Shown here piece after piece: positions 26,283 through 34,862 of a stretch of 64,000 nucleotides of DNA; the first letter of the stretch is position 1, and each line of letters opens with the position of its first letter. Under the pieces are notes generated by a model, which ran no database searches, was not told the origin of the DNA, and worked only from the letters and a program-made list of their open reading frames with translations. The DNA comes from DASUBV01 sp036501025. GTDB lineage: Bacteria > Actinomycetota > Actinomycetes > Streptosporangiales > Streptosporangiaceae. The stretch is from the NCBI GenBank assembly GCA_036501025.1, contig DASYBB010000143.1:20410-84409 (forward strand). Direction: 5' to 3'. A program made the translations under genes and the position numbers.

Positions 26283-29015
26283 TCAGGTCACCGACGAGTA
26301 GGCGACCACCCCGCGGCGCAGGCCGCCGATGGCCGCGCGGGCCACGCCGGCCAGCGGGTCCCGGCCGGCGGCCACGGCGATCTGGTCCAGCAGGTCGATC
26401 AGCTGCTTGACGGCCCGGACGAAGTCACCCGGGGTCAGGTCGCCGAGCGCCTTCTCCAGGCTCGTCCCGCTGGCCCAGGTGTGCGCGGTCCGGGCGAAGC
26501 CGAGGTCGGGCTCGCGCAGGAACGACAGCCGGTGACTGCGCTCCACGCCGTCCAGGTCGCCCCACAGCCGGATCATGTCGGCCAGCACCTCGGTCACCTT
26601 GCCGCGGGGCAGCCGGGGCGGCCCGGCGTCGTCGGGGCGGCGGGACTCGAACGTCAGCGAGGACACGCACGCGGCCAGCTCGGGCGGGGTCAGCCCGGCC
26701 CAGGTGCCGCGGCGCAGGCACTCGGCCGCGACCAGGTCGAGCTCGTTGTACAGGCGGCTGAGCCGGCGGCCGTCGGGCGTCACCGCGTCGCCGTCGACGT
26801 AGCCGAGCTCCTCCAGCACGGCGCAGACCCGGTCGAAGGTCCGGGCCAGCACGTGCGACCGCCCGGCCACCCGGCGCTCCAGGGCCTCGGCCTCGCGCTC
26901 CAGCCGGATGTAGCGCTCGGACTGGCGCAGGTGCGCCTCGCGGTCGGGGCACTGGTGGCACGGGTGCTCGCGCAGTTCCTGGCGCAGCCGCGCGATCTGG
27001 GCGTCGTCGGAGCTGTGCCCGGCCCCGCTCTCGCCCCGCCCGCGGCGCGGCCGGTCCAGGTCGTGGCCGGCCAGCTTGTTGCGGACGGTGGCGGCCAGGT
27101 CCCGGCGGTGGCCCGGCGACCGGGCGCTGAACGACGGCGGGATGCGGACCTGGCCGATCGCGGTCACCGGGACCGGGAAGTCGGTCAGCCCGAGCCGCTT
27201 GACCTGGCGGTTCTCGGTCAGCACGAGCGGCAGCGGCTGGCCGTCGGCGGCGGGCTCCAGCACCACCGCGACGCCCGCCCGGCGGCCGCCCGGCACCTGG
27301 ATGATGTCGCCGCGCCGGAGCCGCCCGAGCGACGCGGCCGCCTCCGCGCGGCGGGCGGCGGACCGGTGCCGGGCCTGGTCCCGCTCGACCTCGGACAGCT
27401 CGCGGCGGATCCGGGCGTAGCCGGCGATGTCGCCGCGGTCGCAGCCGACGCCCAGCTCGGCCAGCTCGGCGCGCAGGCGGCGGGCCTGGCGGGCCACGCC
27501 GACGACGCCCCGGTCGGCCTGGAACTGCGCGAACGACGACTCCAGCAGGTCCGCGGCGCGCTGCCGGCCGACCTGCCCGACCAGGTTGACGGCCATGTTG
27601 TAGGACGGCTGGAAGCTGGAGTTCAGGGGGTAGGTCCGGGTGCCGGCCAGCCCGGCCACCGACGCGGGGTCCATGCCGGGGTGCCAGATCACCACGGCGT
27701 GCCCCTCGACGTCGATGCCGCGCCGCCCGGCCCGGCCGGTGAGCTGCGTGTACTCGCCGGGCGTCAGGTCGGCGTGGGTCTCGCCGTTCCACTTGTCCAG
27801 CCGCTCGATGACCACCGTCCGGGCGGGCATGTTGATGCCCAGCGCCAGGGTCTCGGTGGCGAACACGGCCCGGACCAGGCCGGCCTCGAACAGTTCCTCG
27901 ACGACCTCCTTGAACGTCGGCAGCAGGCCCGCGTGGTGGGCGGCGATGCCGCGCCGCAGGCCGGTCAGCCATGCGTCGTAGCCGAGGACGGGCAGGTCGC
28001 GGTCGGGGATGCCGGCGGTCCGCTCGGCGGCCAGGTCGGCGATCTCGTCGGCCTCGGCCGGCGTGGTCAGCTGCAGGCCGGAGTCGAGGCACTGGGCGAC
28101 CGCCGCGTCGCAGCCGGCCCGGCTGAAGATGAAGGTGATCGCGGGCAGCAGGCCCGCGGTGTCGAGCCGGGAGATGGTCGCGGCCCGGCTCGGCGGCCGG
28201 AACCGGGCCGGCCGGTGCCCGCCGCGCTGCGGGCGCCCGTGGCTGCGGCCGTTCCCCGGGCGGTCCCGGCTGCCCTCGCGCTGGGCCAGGCGGAGCAGGT
28301 CGGGGTTGACGGCCCGCTGGCGGCCGGTGGCCGAGAACAGGTCATACAGCTGGTGGCCGGCCAGCATGTGCTGCCACAGCGGCACCGGCCGGTGCTCGTC
28401 CACGATCACGGTGGTGCCGCCGCGGACCTGGCTGAGCCAGTCGCCGAACTCCTCGGCGTTGCTGACCGTGGCCGACAGCGCGGTGAGCCGCACCGACGGG
28501 TCCAGGTGGATGATCACCTCCTCCCAGACCGCGCCGCGCATCCGGTCGGCCAGGTAGTGCACCTCGTCCAGGACGACGTAGCCGAGGCCGGCCAGGGTCG
28601 GGGACCCGGCGTACAGCATGTTGCGCAGCACCTCGGTGGTCATGACCACCACCGGGGCCTCGCTGTTGATGCTGTTGTCGCCGGTCAGCAGCCCGACGCT
28701 GGCCGCCGAGTAGCGCCGGACCAGGTCGTTGTACTTCTGGTTGGACAGCGCCTTGATCGGCGTGGTGTAGAAGCACTTCTTGCCCTCGGCCAGCGCCAGG
28801 TGCACCGCGAACTCGCCGGCCACGGTCTTGCCCGACCCGGTCGGCGCCGCCACCAGCACGCCGTGCCCGCTGTCCAGCGCCCGGCAGGCGGCCAGCTGGA
28901 ACTCGTCGAACTCGAAGTCGTACAGCTGGCGGAATCCGGCGATCCGGGCGCCGTCGGCCTCCCGGCGCCGCCGGGAGGCCGCGTAGCGATCGGCGGGGCT
29001 GGCCGACGTCGTCAT
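26283..29015 (-). CDS. helY: Ski2/Mtr4-like DEAD/DEVH-box helicase HelY
   Basis: 910 residues, the size of actinobacterial HelY. Motif I is APTGSGKT (about 55-62), motif II DEVHYL, motif III SAT, and motif VI QLTGRAGRRGIDVEGH. The RecA-like core is followed by a long C-terminal part with a beta-rich insertion and helical (DSHCT-like) end, as in RNA helicases of the Ski2/Mtr4 group, which suggests RNA unwinding or turnover. There is an Arg/Gly/His-rich insert around residues 245-270. It lies 29 bases after tatC, in the same order as M. tuberculosis Rv2092c next to tatC-tatA-pafCB. Confidence 0.93.
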   Translation of the reverse strand: MTTSASPADRYAASRRRREADGARIAGFRQLYDFEFDEFQLAACRALDSGHGVLVAAPTGSGKTVAGEFAVHLALAEGKKCFYTTPIKALSNQKYNDLVRRYSAASVGLLTGDNSINSEAPVVVMTTEVLRNMLYAGSPTLAGLGYVVLDEVHYLADRMRGAVWEEVIIHLDPSVRLTALSATVSNAEEFGDWLSQVRGGTTVIVDEHRPVPLWQHMLAGHQLYDLFSATGRQRAVNPDLLRLAQREGSRDRPGNGRSHGRPQRGGHRPARFRPPSRAATISRLDTAGLLPAITFIFSRAGCDAAVAQCLDSGLQLTTPAEADEIADLAAERTAGIPDRDLPVLGYDAWLTGLRRGIAAHHAGLLPTFKEVVEELFEAGLVRAVFATETLALGINMPARTVVIERLDKWNGETHADLTPGEYTQLTGRAGRRGIDVEGHAVVIWHPGMDPASVAGLAGTRTYPLNSSFQPSYNMAVNLVGQVGRQRAADLLESSFAQFQADRGVVGVARQARRLRAELAELGVGCDRGDIAGYARIRRELSEVERDQARHRSAARRAEAAASLGRLRRGDIIQVPGGRRAGVAVVLEPAADGQPLPLVLTENRQVKRLGLTDFPVPVTAIGQVRIPPSFSARSPGHRRDLAATVRNKLAGHDLDRPRRGRGESGAGHSSDDAQIARLRQELREHPCHQCPDREAHLRQSERYIRLEREAEALERRVAGRSHVLARTFDRVCAVLEELGYVDGDAVTPDGRRLSRLYNELDLVAAECLRRGTWAGLTPPELAACVSSLTFESRRPDDAGPPRLPRGKVTEVLADMIRLWGDLDGVERSHRLSFLREPDLGFARTAHTWASGTSLEKALGDLTPGDFVRAVKQLIDLLDQIAVAAGRDPLAGVARAAIGGLRRGVVAYSSVT

Positions 29016-29044
29016 AGGCCCACCCTAAGCGGGCCCAGGCGGTG

Positions 29045-29998
29045 CTAGTCGGACTGGCTGCCCCCGGCCACGTCCGCGGCCGCGGTCGCGTCCGGTTCCG
29101 CCTCGGCCAGCCCGAACTCGGCGACCTCGGCGGGCGACAGGCCCGGGAACGGGTTGGCGGCCAGCGCGCGGGCGCGCCGCCGGTCGTTGAAGAACGCGAA
29201 CACCTCGGCCGCCTCGACCAGGACGACGCAGGGCACGGCGAGCAGCAGCATGCTGATCGGGTCCGGGCTCGGCGTGGCCACCGCGGCGAAGGCGAACACG
29301 GCAAAGATGATCATCCGGCGCCACTTGGCGAACCGCTGGTGGGTCAGCACCCCGGCCACGTTGAGCAGGACGAAGGCGAGCGGCAGCTCGAACGCGATGC
29401 CGAAGATGGTCAGCATCGCGATGGCGTAGCCGAGGTAGGTGTTGATCGTGATGATCGGCACCACGTTGCCCGGCACCAGCAGCAGCAGGAAGTGCAGGCC
29501 CTTGGTCATCGCGAAGTAGGCCAGCGTGCCGCCGAGGGCGAACAGCGGGATCGCCGAGCCGGCGAAGAAGTACGCCCAGCGCCGCTCCCGCGCGTACAGC
29601 CCCGGCGCCAGGAACGCCCACAGCTGGTACAGCCACAGCGGCGAGGACAGGATCACCCCGGCGATGATCGCGATCTTGAGCCGGAGGAAGAACGCGTCGA
29701 AGATGCCGGTGACGAACAGCTGGCAGTTCTGGCCGTGCCCGCCGGTGACCTGGACGTGCGTGGACAGGTCCAGGCGGCAGTACGGGGCCTCGATGAAGTG
29801 CCAGATGTGCGGGTACAGGTACCACCCCGCGATCGCCCCGGCCGCGATGACCAGCAGCGCCTTGAAGATGCGGTTGCGCAGCTCACGGATGTGCTCCATG
29901 AGCGGCATGCTGCCCTCGGGGTTGTGCCGCAGGCCGGGCAGGCGGACACCCGGCCCCGGCCCGGCCGGAGGCTGATCCAGGTCGTCACTCAGCGCCAT
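29045..29998 (-). CDS. tatC: Sec-independent translocase subunit TatC
   Basis: 317 residues with six predicted membrane helices. The conserved start MPLMEHIRELRNRIFKA (about 31-47) contains the Glu that reads twin-arginine signals. Further conserved parts are FFLRLKIAIIAGVILSSPLW and the FAGSAIPLFALGGTLAYF region. TatC is the receptor of the twin-arginine export machine for folded proteins. The C-terminal 50 residues are acidic. The ATG lies 15 bases after the tatA stop, so tatA and tatC are co-transcribed. No tatB is seen here. Confidence 0.95.
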   Translation of the reverse strand: MALSDDLDQPPAGPGPGVRLPGLRHNPEGSMPLMEHIRELRNRIFKALLVIAAGAIAGWYLYPHIWHFIEAPYCRLDLSTHVQVTGGHGQNCQLFVTGIFDAFFLRLKIAIIAGVILSSPLWLYQLWAFLAPGLYARERRWAYFFAGSAIPLFALGGTLAYFAMTKGLHFLLLLVPGNVVPIITINTYLGYAIAMLTIFGIAFELPLAFVLLNVAGVLTHQRFAKWRRMIIFAVFAFAAVATPSPDPISMLLLAVPCVVLVEAAEVFAFFNDRRRARALAANPFPGLSPAEVAEFGLAEAEPDATAAADVAGGSQSD

Positions 29999-30013
29999 CG
30001 GGGACGGCTCCCG

Positions 30014-30400
30014 CTAGAACGGCTGCTGGCTGCGGCGAGCCTCCGGTGCCGGGCCGCCCGTCGCGCTCGGCACGCTGTCCTGGACGCCGGAGTTCTGCCG
30101 CTGCAGGTCCGCCACCTGGCGCTGCAGGTCGGCGAGCTGCTGCTGGTTGACTCCGTCGTAGGACGGCGCGGCGACCGGCAGGGCCGGCGGCTGCGGGGCC
30201 GGCGGCTGGGCGGTGGCCGCGGCCGCCGTCGTGCCCTGGTCGAACGGCTGGCCGTTCTCGTCCTGGCCGTGCACGGACTTCTTGAAGATGTGCATCGACT
30301 CGCCGAGCGACTTCGCGGCCCCCGGCAGGCGCCGCGAGCCGAACAGGAGCAGCACCACGACCAGCAAGATGATGATGTGTGGCGCACTGGGATCGAACAT
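30014..30400 (-). CDS. tatA: Sec-independent translocase subunit TatA
   Basis: 128 residues from ATG 30400 (GGGGA 6 bases upstream). It has a short N-terminus, one membrane helix (HIIILLVVVLLLFGSRRLPG, about 9-28) with the FGSRRLPG hinge, then an amphipathic helix (AAKSLGESMHIFKKSV). A long Pro/Gln-rich tail with a QQQLADLQRQVADLQRQ coiled-coil follows. TatA forms the pore-like assembly of the Tat system. The spacer to pafC is 260 bases and contains a hairpin, so tatA may have its own promoter. Confidence 0.92.
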   Translation of the reverse strand: MFDPSAPHIIILLVVVLLLFGSRRLPGAAKSLGESMHIFKKSVHGQDENGQPFDQGTTAAAATAQPPAPQPPALPVAAPSYDGVNQQQLADLQRQVADLQRQNSGVQDSVPSATGGPAPEARRSQQPF

Positions 30401-30473
30401 GTCATCCCCATTCAGCGGGAGGTATCCGCAGGCCGAGCAGTCCTGCCGAGTGTACAACGCGACACCCATCGAA

Positions 30474-30492
30474 CCCGGCTTAGCTAGCCGGG
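30474..30492. terminator. Hairpin between pafC and tatA
   Basis: CCCGGCT (30474-30480), loop TAGCT, AGCCGGG (30486-30492). It lies in the 260-base spacer downstream of pafC and may partly separate paf from tat transcription. Confidence 0.5.
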
Positions 30493-30660
30493 CGGCGTAG
30501 CGCTGGCGACATCGGAGTGAACCCGGCGTTGCGGCTCAATTCTCGTCGCAGCATATCCGGAGCGGAAGTGCCGGCGGATTGGTCCGGGCACCGGGTATCC
30601 CCCGGGGGTGCCCCCCGGCCCGGTCCCCCCGGAGCGCCGGGTCCCCGGCGGGCGCCCGGC

Positions 30661-31635
30661 TCAGCCGTACTGGGCCAGGGCGGCGCGGGCGTCCTGCCCG
30701 ACCTGCTCGGCCAGCCCGGCCGGGGCCAGCACCCGGCCGTCCTCGCCGAGGCGCAGCGCCAGCCCGCGCACCATCTGGGTGTCGGGCGTCCGCAGGCTGA
30801 CCCGCAGCCGCCCGTCGCCGAGCTCGGTGACCTCGTCGCAGGGGAAGTACTCGGCCACCCAGCGGCCCGCGGTGGCCAGCTCCAGCACGACCCTGGTGTC
30901 GGTCGGGGATGGCCGGAACAGGCCCTGGTCCACGTCACGGGGCTCAGCCTGGGGCGGCACCTCCGCGGCGACGTCCAGCACCTCGATGGCCAGGACGCGG
31001 TCCAGCCGGAACAGCCGGACCGCCCCGGCCGACCGGCACCAGGCCTCCAGGTAGTGGCGGCCGTCGACCATGACCAGGCGCATCGGGTCGACGTCCCGCT
31101 CGGTGGCCTCGTCCCGGCCGGGGACGTAGTACGACAGGTGCAGCCGCCGGCCGCCCGTCAGCCCGGCGGTGACCTCCGCCAGGACCGCGCTGCCGGCCCC
31201 GGCGTCGACCTCCACCGCGATCTGGGCGCTGGGCATCCCGGCGGCGCCGGCCGCGGCCTCGAGCTTGGCGATGGTCCGGCCGACCGCGGACCGGTCGCCC
31301 ATGCCCGGCACCTCGGCCAGCATCCGGAGCGCGACCAGCAGGGCGCTGGCCTCGTCCACGCCCAGCCGCAGCGGCCGGTCGATGGACTCGGCCTCGCTGA
31401 TGACGATCTCGCCGCCCTCGTAGGACAGGTCGATGGGGCAGTACGGGTCCGGCGAGCGGAGCTCGACGCACCACAGCATGTTCAGGTCGTCGACGAGCTG
31501 GCGCTCGCTGACCCCGAAGGCGGCCGCGGTCTCGGCCAGGCCGACGGCCTGGCGGCTGACCACGTACGGGACCAGCGCCAGCAGCCGCGCCAGCCGGTCG
31601 GTCGCGGTCGGCGCCCGGGTCGCCTCGGCCGTCAT
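30661..31635 (-). CDS. pafC: WYL-domain regulator PafC
   Basis: 324 residues. An N-terminal HTH (RLARLLALVPYVVSRQ ... VSERQLVDDLNMLW) leads to the WYL domain, where DPMRLVMVDGRHYLEAWC and RSAGAVRLFRLDRVLAI give the ligand-binding core, and to a C-terminal WCX region. PafB and PafC act together as a LexA-independent DNA-damage transcription activator in mycobacteria. ATG 31635 overlaps the pafB stop by 4 bp, which supports equal synthesis of both partners. It is in the Rv2095c position beside tatA. Confidence 0.93.
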   Translation of the reverse strand: MTAEATRAPTATDRLARLLALVPYVVSRQAVGLAETAAAFGVSERQLVDDLNMLWCVELRSPDPYCPIDLSYEGGEIVISEAESIDRPLRLGVDEASALLVALRMLAEVPGMGDRSAVGRTIAKLEAAAGAAGMPSAQIAVEVDAGAGSAVLAEVTAGLTGGRRLHLSYYVPGRDEATERDVDPMRLVMVDGRHYLEAWCRSAGAVRLFRLDRVLAIEVLDVAAEVPPQAEPRDVDQGLFRPSPTDTRVVLELATAGRWVAEYFPCDEVTELGDGRLRVSLRTPDTQMVRGLALRLGEDGRVLAPAGLAEQVGQDARAALAQYG

Positions 31636-32585
31636 GCCAGCACCCCCTTCAGCCGCCCGATCACGGCCTCGCGCAGGTCGGCGGGCTCCACCACGATCAC
31701 GTCCGCGCCGAAGGACGCGATGTGCTCGCTCCACCAGCCGGTGTCGGAGTAGGGCACCCGGACCGTGTCCCAGCCGGGCTGCGCCGCGGGCTCGGTGGCC
31801 ACCGCCTGGCGGCGCAGCCCGTGCCCGGCCCCGGACCGGACCCGCAGCGTGCCCGTCCGCGTCGGGGGCGTCTCGAAGTCCCAGGCCCGGACCGCGGCCC
31901 GGGCGTCGGCCCCGGCCGGCACGGTGACCGCGCCCCGCGGCCCGGTGAAGGTGACCGGCCCGTCGACGCGGCTGAGCCGGAACACCCGCTCCTCGCCGCG
32001 GTCGGTGTCGAGGCCCGTGACGTACCACCGGCCGTTACGGTTGACCACGCCCCACGGCTCCAGGTGGCGCTGCTGCGCCTCGCTCCGGCCCGCCCCGCGG
32101 TAGGCGAAGGCGACCGCCCGCCGGTCCCGGACCGCCTCCCACAGCGGGCCGAACGCGGCCTCCCCGGTGTGCAGCCGCGGCTCGATGCCCGGCTGGGTGG
32201 TGTCCTCGGCCTCGATCCCGGCCGCGCGCAGCTTCAGCAGCGCGCCCTGCGCCGCCCCGGCCAGCTCGGCCCGGCGCCACACCCGGGCGGCCAGCCCGAG
32301 GACGGCCGCCTCGTCCGGCTCGAGCCGGATCTCGGGCAGCTCGTAGGCCTGGCGCGAGATCCGGTACCCGACCTCGTCGTCCCCGGCCGAGTTGGTCCCG
32401 GTCTCCAGCGGGATGCCCAGCTCCCGCAGCTCGTCCTTGTCGCGCTCGAACATCCGCTTGAACGCCTCGAACGAGTCGGGGTATCCCGGCACCGCCTCGC
32501 GGATCTGGCCGGCCGTGAGGTACCGGCCCGCCGACAGCAGGCAGACCACTAGGCTGAGCAGCCGCTCGGTCTTCCGCCTGGACAT
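31632..32585 (-). CDS. pafB: WYL-domain regulator PafB
   Basis: 317 residues, same plan as PafC: an N-terminal winged helix (MSRRKTERLLSLVVCLLSAG, then AFKRMFERDKDELRELGIPL) and a WYL domain (LEPWGVVNRNGRWYVTGLD, EERVFRLSRVDGPV). Together with PafC it should switch on repair genes after DNA damage. The stop overlaps the pafC start. In M. tuberculosis pafB follows pafA directly; here three genes lie between pafA and pafB, one of them on the opposite strand. Confidence 0.93.
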   Translation of the reverse strand: MSRRKTERLLSLVVCLLSAGRYLTAGQIREAVPGYPDSFEAFKRMFERDKDELRELGIPLETGTNSAGDDEVGYRISRQAYELPEIRLEPDEAAVLGLAARVWRRAELAGAAQGALLKLRAAGIEAEDTTQPGIEPRLHTGEAAFGPLWEAVRDRRAVAFAYRGAGRSEAQQRHLEPWGVVNRNGRWYVTGLDTDRGEERVFRLSRVDGPVTFTGPRGAVTVPAGADARAAVRAWDFETPPTRTGTLRVRSGAGHGLRRQAVATEPAAQPGWDTVRVPYSDTGWWSEHIASFGADVIVVEPADLREAVIGRLKGVLA

Positions 32586-32680
32586 CGCACCTCTGCTTCC
32601 CCGCCCGGCCAGCCTAGCGCTGCAGCGCCGCCGCTGAGCGCCCGCGCGCGCCGCCCCGTCACCGACGCTACCCTGCCGGA

Positions 32681-33772
32681 GTGATCAGGTGGCGTAGTGG
32701 CGAGGTTTCGGCCCGGCGGCGTTCCTGGAACGGCGCCCTGGAGCTTGACGTCGACGTGTCCGGGACGACCGTCCGGGCGCTGGCCTACCCGGCCCTGACC
32801 GGCGCCCCCGAGCCGGGCGACCGGGTGCTGCTGAACACCGGCGCCCTGGACCTCGGCCTCGGCACCGGCGGCTACGCCCTGGTCATCGCGGTGCCGGGGC
32901 GGCTGCCCGCCGACCGGCCCGGGCCCGGCCACCTGGTCAAGGCGCGGTACACGCCCCAGCAGGCCACCGTGGCCGGCGCCGACGAGCAGGGGTCGGCCCA
33001 CCACGACGTGCTGCGCGACGCCGACGACCTCGGCGGGATGCCGGTGGTGATCGCCGACCTGCACTCCGCGCTGCCCGCCGTGCTGGCCGGCTACTACGCC
33101 GCCCAGCCCGCCGGGGCGCGCCGTCCCGCCGTCGCCTACGTCATGCTGGACGGCGGCGCCCTGCCCGCCTGGTTCTCGCGCACGGCCGCCGCGCTGGCCG
33201 GCGCGGGCTGGCTGGCCGGCACGATCACGACCGGGCAGTCGTTCGGCGGCGACCTGGAGACGGTGACCGTGCACAGCGGCCTGCTGGCCGCCCGGCACGT
33301 GCTCGGCGCCGCGCTGGCCGTCGTCACCCAGGGGCCGGGCAACCTCGGTACCGGCACCCGGTGGGGGTTCTCCGGCCTGGCCGCGGGCGAGGCCGTCAAC
33401 GCGGCCGCCGTGCTGGGCGGGCGGCCCGTCGCGTCGCTGCGGATCAGCGAGGCCGACCCGCGGGAGCGGCACCGCGGCGTGTCCCACCACAGCCTGACCG
33501 CCTACGGGCGGGTGGCCCTGGCCCGGGCCGACGTCGCCGTCCCGGACCTGCCCGGCGAGTTCGGGTCCCGGGTCGCGGCGCAGGCCGCGGCCCTGGCCGG
33601 CCGGCATGACCTGGTCCGCGTCAGCACGGCGGGGCTGGACGGTGCGCTGGCCGCGTGCCCGGTGCCCTTGTCCACCATGGGCCGCGGCCTGGACGCCGAC
33701 CGGGCCTACTTCCTGGCCGCCGCGGCGGCCGGGCGGCACGCCGCCGCCCTGCCGCCGCCCGCGGCGCGCTAG
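32681..33772 (+). CDS. DUF3866-family protein
   Basis: 363 residues matching the uncharacterised actinobacterial DUF3866 family (GDRVLLNTGALDLGLGTGGY, VVTQGPGNLGTGTRWGFSG, HRGVSHHSLTAYGRVALA). No membrane helix or known catalytic motif is seen; the His- and Gly-rich conserved stretches suggest an enzyme. It is on the plus strand, divergent from pafB with 95 bases between starts. GTG 32681 begins right after a TACCCT box (32669-32674) at -10 distance, so the message may be leaderless. Confidence 0.88.
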   Translation: MIRWRSGEVSARRRSWNGALELDVDVSGTTVRALAYPALTGAPEPGDRVLLNTGALDLGLGTGGYALVIAVPGRLPADRPGPGHLVKARYTPQQATVAGADEQGSAHHDVLRDADDLGGMPVVIADLHSALPAVLAGYYAAQPAGARRPAVAYVMLDGGALPAWFSRTAAALAGAGWLAGTITTGQSFGGDLETVTVHSGLLAARHVLGAALAVVTQGPGNLGTGTRWGFSGLAAGEAVNAAAVLGGRPVASLRISEADPRERHRGVSHHSLTAYGRVALARADVAVPDLPGEFGSRVAAQAAALAGRHDLVRVSTAGLDGALAACPVPLSTMGRGLDADRAYFLAAAAAGRHAAALPPPAAR

Positions 33773-33782
33773 CCGCTCGCTA

Positions 33783-34754
33783 TCAGCTGTTGCCCGGCAC
33801 CGAGGCCAGCACGTCCACGACGAAGACCAGGGTGTCGGTGCCCTTGATGCCGACCGACGACTGGCCGGCCGAGCCGTAGCCCAGCGACGGCGGGATCGTG
33901 ATCATCACCCGGCTGCCGACCTTGACCCCGGTGAGCCCCTTCTGGAAGCCGGGGATGACGCCGTTGCTGCCCATGGCGAAGCTGAACGGCAGCCCGGCCG
34001 AGGACGACGAGGGCCAGGTCGTGTTGAACACCGCGCCGGTCCGCCAGATCGAGGCCACGTACTGGGCCACGACGGTGTCCTTGCTGCCGATGACCGGGCC
34101 GGTGCCCTGGATCAGCGTCTTGACGGTCAGGGCCTTGGGCGGCGTGGAGCTCTTCGGCACGGTGATCACCGGCGCCGTGCCCGCCGCCGCCTGCTTGACC
34201 GTCGGCAGGGCGCCGCCGCCCGACGACACGGTCTTGCCCGTGGCCGAGGCGGTCGGGGCGAACGGCTTGATCAGGTCGATCACCCACACGGTGGTGTCGC
34301 TCTTGGTCACGCCGAGGTTGGTGTTGCCGGTCGTGCCGTAGCCGTACTTGGGCGGCAGCACGGCCAGGATCCGGGTCCCCACCTTCTGCCCCTTGATCGC
34401 GCTGGCCAGGCCCTTCAGGCCGATCTCGGCCGGCACGACCGCCGGGAACTGCGTGAACGTGCTCTCCAGCAGCTTGTGGGTCTTGCCGCTCCACTTGTAG
34501 ATGGCCAGGTTGGCCAGCACGTTGTCGCCCGAGGGGACGACCGCGCCGGAGCCCTTGATCGCCGTCGTGACGTCCAGCTTGGCGCCGGCCTTGCTGGCCG
34601 GGATCTTCACCACCGGCGCCTTGCCGAACGCCCCGGACACGCTGACCCCCGCATTCGGGTCAGAGCTGGAGCTGGAGCTGGAGGAGGAACCGCAGCCCAC
34701 GAGAGCCAGACCGGCCAGCAGCGGCACTAGGAGCGCAGCGGAAATGCGTCGCAT
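33783..34754 (-). CDS. Lipoprotein with two FKBP-type peptidyl-prolyl isomerase domains
   Basis: 323 residues from ATG 34754 (GAGGA 6 bases upstream). Signal peptide with lipobox ALVGC (about Cys21), then a poly-Ser spacer. Two FKBP domains follow: about 90-170 (KVGTRILAVLPPKYGYG) and about 220-320 (KVGSRVMITIPPSLGYGSAG, VIPGFQKGL). The second domain keeps more of the FKBP active-site residues (VIPGF, GYG); the first is more divergent and may only bind protein. It is expected to fold exported proteins outside the membrane. It converges on the DUF3866 gene, 10 bases apart. Confidence 0.92.
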   Translation of the reverse strand: MRRISAALLVPLLAGLALVGCGSSSSSSSSSDPNAGVSVSGAFGKAPVVKIPASKAGAKLDVTTAIKGSGAVVPSGDNVLANLAIYKWSGKTHKLLESTFTQFPAVVPAEIGLKGLASAIKGQKVGTRILAVLPPKYGYGTTGNTNLGVTKSDTTVWVIDLIKPFAPTASATGKTVSSGGGALPTVKQAAAGTAPVITVPKSSTPPKALTVKTLIQGTGPVIGSKDTVVAQYVASIWRTGAVFNTTWPSSSSAGLPFSFAMGSNGVIPGFQKGLTGVKVGSRVMITIPPSLGYGSAGQSSVGIKGTDTLVFVVDVLASVPGNS

Positions 34755-34862
34755 GAGAAATCCTCGGTATGTCGAGATCTGCAGGCCCCGAAGCAAGCGG
34801 GACCCAGTCCAGGGGCGGCCACAGCCTACCCGTCGAAACTGGCGATCAGGCCCGGGCTTTCC

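Noticed and set aside
26229..29048. 939-codon plus-strand frame opposite helY
   Set aside because: Composition is that of an antisense shadow; helY on the other strand has all helicase motifs.
30661..32028. 455-codon minus frame that would extend PafC upstream
   Set aside because: The first 131 codons overlap pafB in another frame and look random; ATG 31635 with the 4-bp overlap is the real start.
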